NCBI RefSeq assembly: GCF_030518795.1
Contig: NZ_CP130427.1
Span: 6,997,566-7,061,565 of the forward strand
Source: Micromonospora sp. NBRC 110009
GTDB taxonomy: Bacteria > Actinomycetota > Actinomycetes > Mycobacteriales > Micromonosporaceae
DNA length: 64,000 nt
Direction of reading: 5' to 3'
In this document: one piece after another, positions 63,582-64,000 of the stretch
How the letters are laid out: each line of letters begins with the position of its first letter
How positions within the stretch are numbered: position 1 is the first letter of the stretch
Translations under genes and position numbers: made by a program
The notes under the pieces: model-generated
Seen by the model: the letters and a program-made list of their open reading frames with translations, nothing else
Databases searched by the model: none
Told to the model about the DNA's origin: nothing

Positions 63582-64000
63582 TCACCAGCCGCGCTCGGCC
63601 AGCCGGTGCGGCTGCGGGATCTCGTCGACGTTGATGCCGACCATCGCCTCGCCCAGGCCCCGGGAGACCTTGGCCAGCACGTCCGGGTCGTCGTGGAAGG
63701 TGGTGGCCTTCACGATCGCGGCGGCGCGCTGGGCCGGGTTGCCCGACTTGAAGATGCCCGAGCCGACGAAGACGCCTTCCGCGCCGAGCTGCATCATCAT
63801 GGCGGCGTCGGCCGGGGTGGCGATGCCGCCCGCGGTGAACAGCACGACCGGCAGCTTCCCGGTCGCGGCGATCTCCTTGACCAGCTCGTACGGCGCCTGG
63901 AGCTCCTTGGCGGCGACGAACAGCTCGTCCTCCGGCAGCGACTGGAGCCGGCGGATCTCCTTGCGGATCTTGCGCATGTGGGTGGTGGCGTTGGAGACGT
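63582..64000 (-). CDS. pdxS: Pyridoxal 5'-phosphate synthase lyase subunit PdxS (C-terminal part)
   Basis: Only the last about 139 codons are inside the window; the N-terminus lies beyond position 64000. The segment has NATTHMRKIRKEIRRL, then FTAGGIATPADAAMMMQLGA EGVFVGSGIFKSGNP, the phosphate-binding end of the TIM barrel. The family C-terminus with the ...RLAERGW ending follows. PdxS makes pyridoxal phosphate from ribose 5-phosphate, glyceraldehyde 3-phosphate and ammonia from PdxT. Confidence 0.95.
   Translation of the reverse strand, partial: VSNATTHMRKIRKEIRRLQSLPEDELFVAAKELQAPYELVKEIAATGKLPVVLFTAGGIATPADAAMMMQLGAEGVFVGSGIFKSGNPAQRAAAIVKATTFHDDPDVLAKVSRGLGEAMVGINVDEIPQPHRLAERGW

Overview
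The window is about 73% GC, with many GTG starts and tight ATGA or GTGA gene overlaps. Together with the gene content this points to a high-GC actinomycete, most likely Micromonosporaceae (Micromonospora or a close relative). That placement rests on composition, gene order and recalled features of the group, not on a database search. I see no rRNA, tRNA, CRISPR array, integrase, transposase or prophage gene.

Left part (1-31.4 kb) is mostly conserved chromosomal core on the minus strand. It holds a very long proline-rich membrane protein coupled to rarA, a broken GNAT gene, an ArsR-MFS operon under a 43-bp perfect palindrome, aspS, an exporter with a C-terminal monooxygenase-like domain, a secreted S1 protease and a secreted SGNH hydrolase, an HxlR/thioesterase divergent pair, and an acyl-ACP desaturase under a 29-bp perfect palindrome. 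The classical actinobacterial run follows: hisS, MBL hydrolase, two cyclophilin-type proteins, rel, apt, secF-secD, yajC, ruvB-ruvA-ruvC.

Middle part (31.4-61.9 kb) looks accessory or lineage specific. It holds 3-hydroxybutyrate dehydrogenase with a PucR-type regulator, a TetR-MFS drug efflux unit, a five-gene branched-chain-amino-acid-type ABC transporter, an FAD monooxygenase with a GntR-TetR double-headed regulator, and an ADH-ALDH / TetR / acyl-CoA dehydrogenase catabolic unit with two matching 20-bp operators. It continues with a class V aminotransferase, a dicarboxylate transporter with its two-component system (bridged by a 27-codon mini-gene), a NIPSNAP protein, an undescribed zincin-like protein, dnaE, and a PadR/membrane-protein pair.

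Right end (61.9-64 kb) returns to core genes: yebC, pdxT and the C-terminal part of pdxS. In many actinomycetes pdxS-pdxT-yebC directly precede ruvC-ruvA-ruvB, so here about 30 kb separates two halves of a usually continuous block.

Regulatory architecture is the most informative part of the window. It has long palindromic operators (ArsR, desaturase, TetR-MFS, ADH/ACAD), eight genes with a TANNNT -10 element 6-7 nt before the start codon (leaderless expression), strong rho-independent-type hairpins, and short intergenic repeats. I did not find a clearly new multi-gene defence or biosynthetic system; the best candidates for new biology are the paired operators, the coupling mini-ORF, the proline-rich RarA partner and the HEGAH protein.
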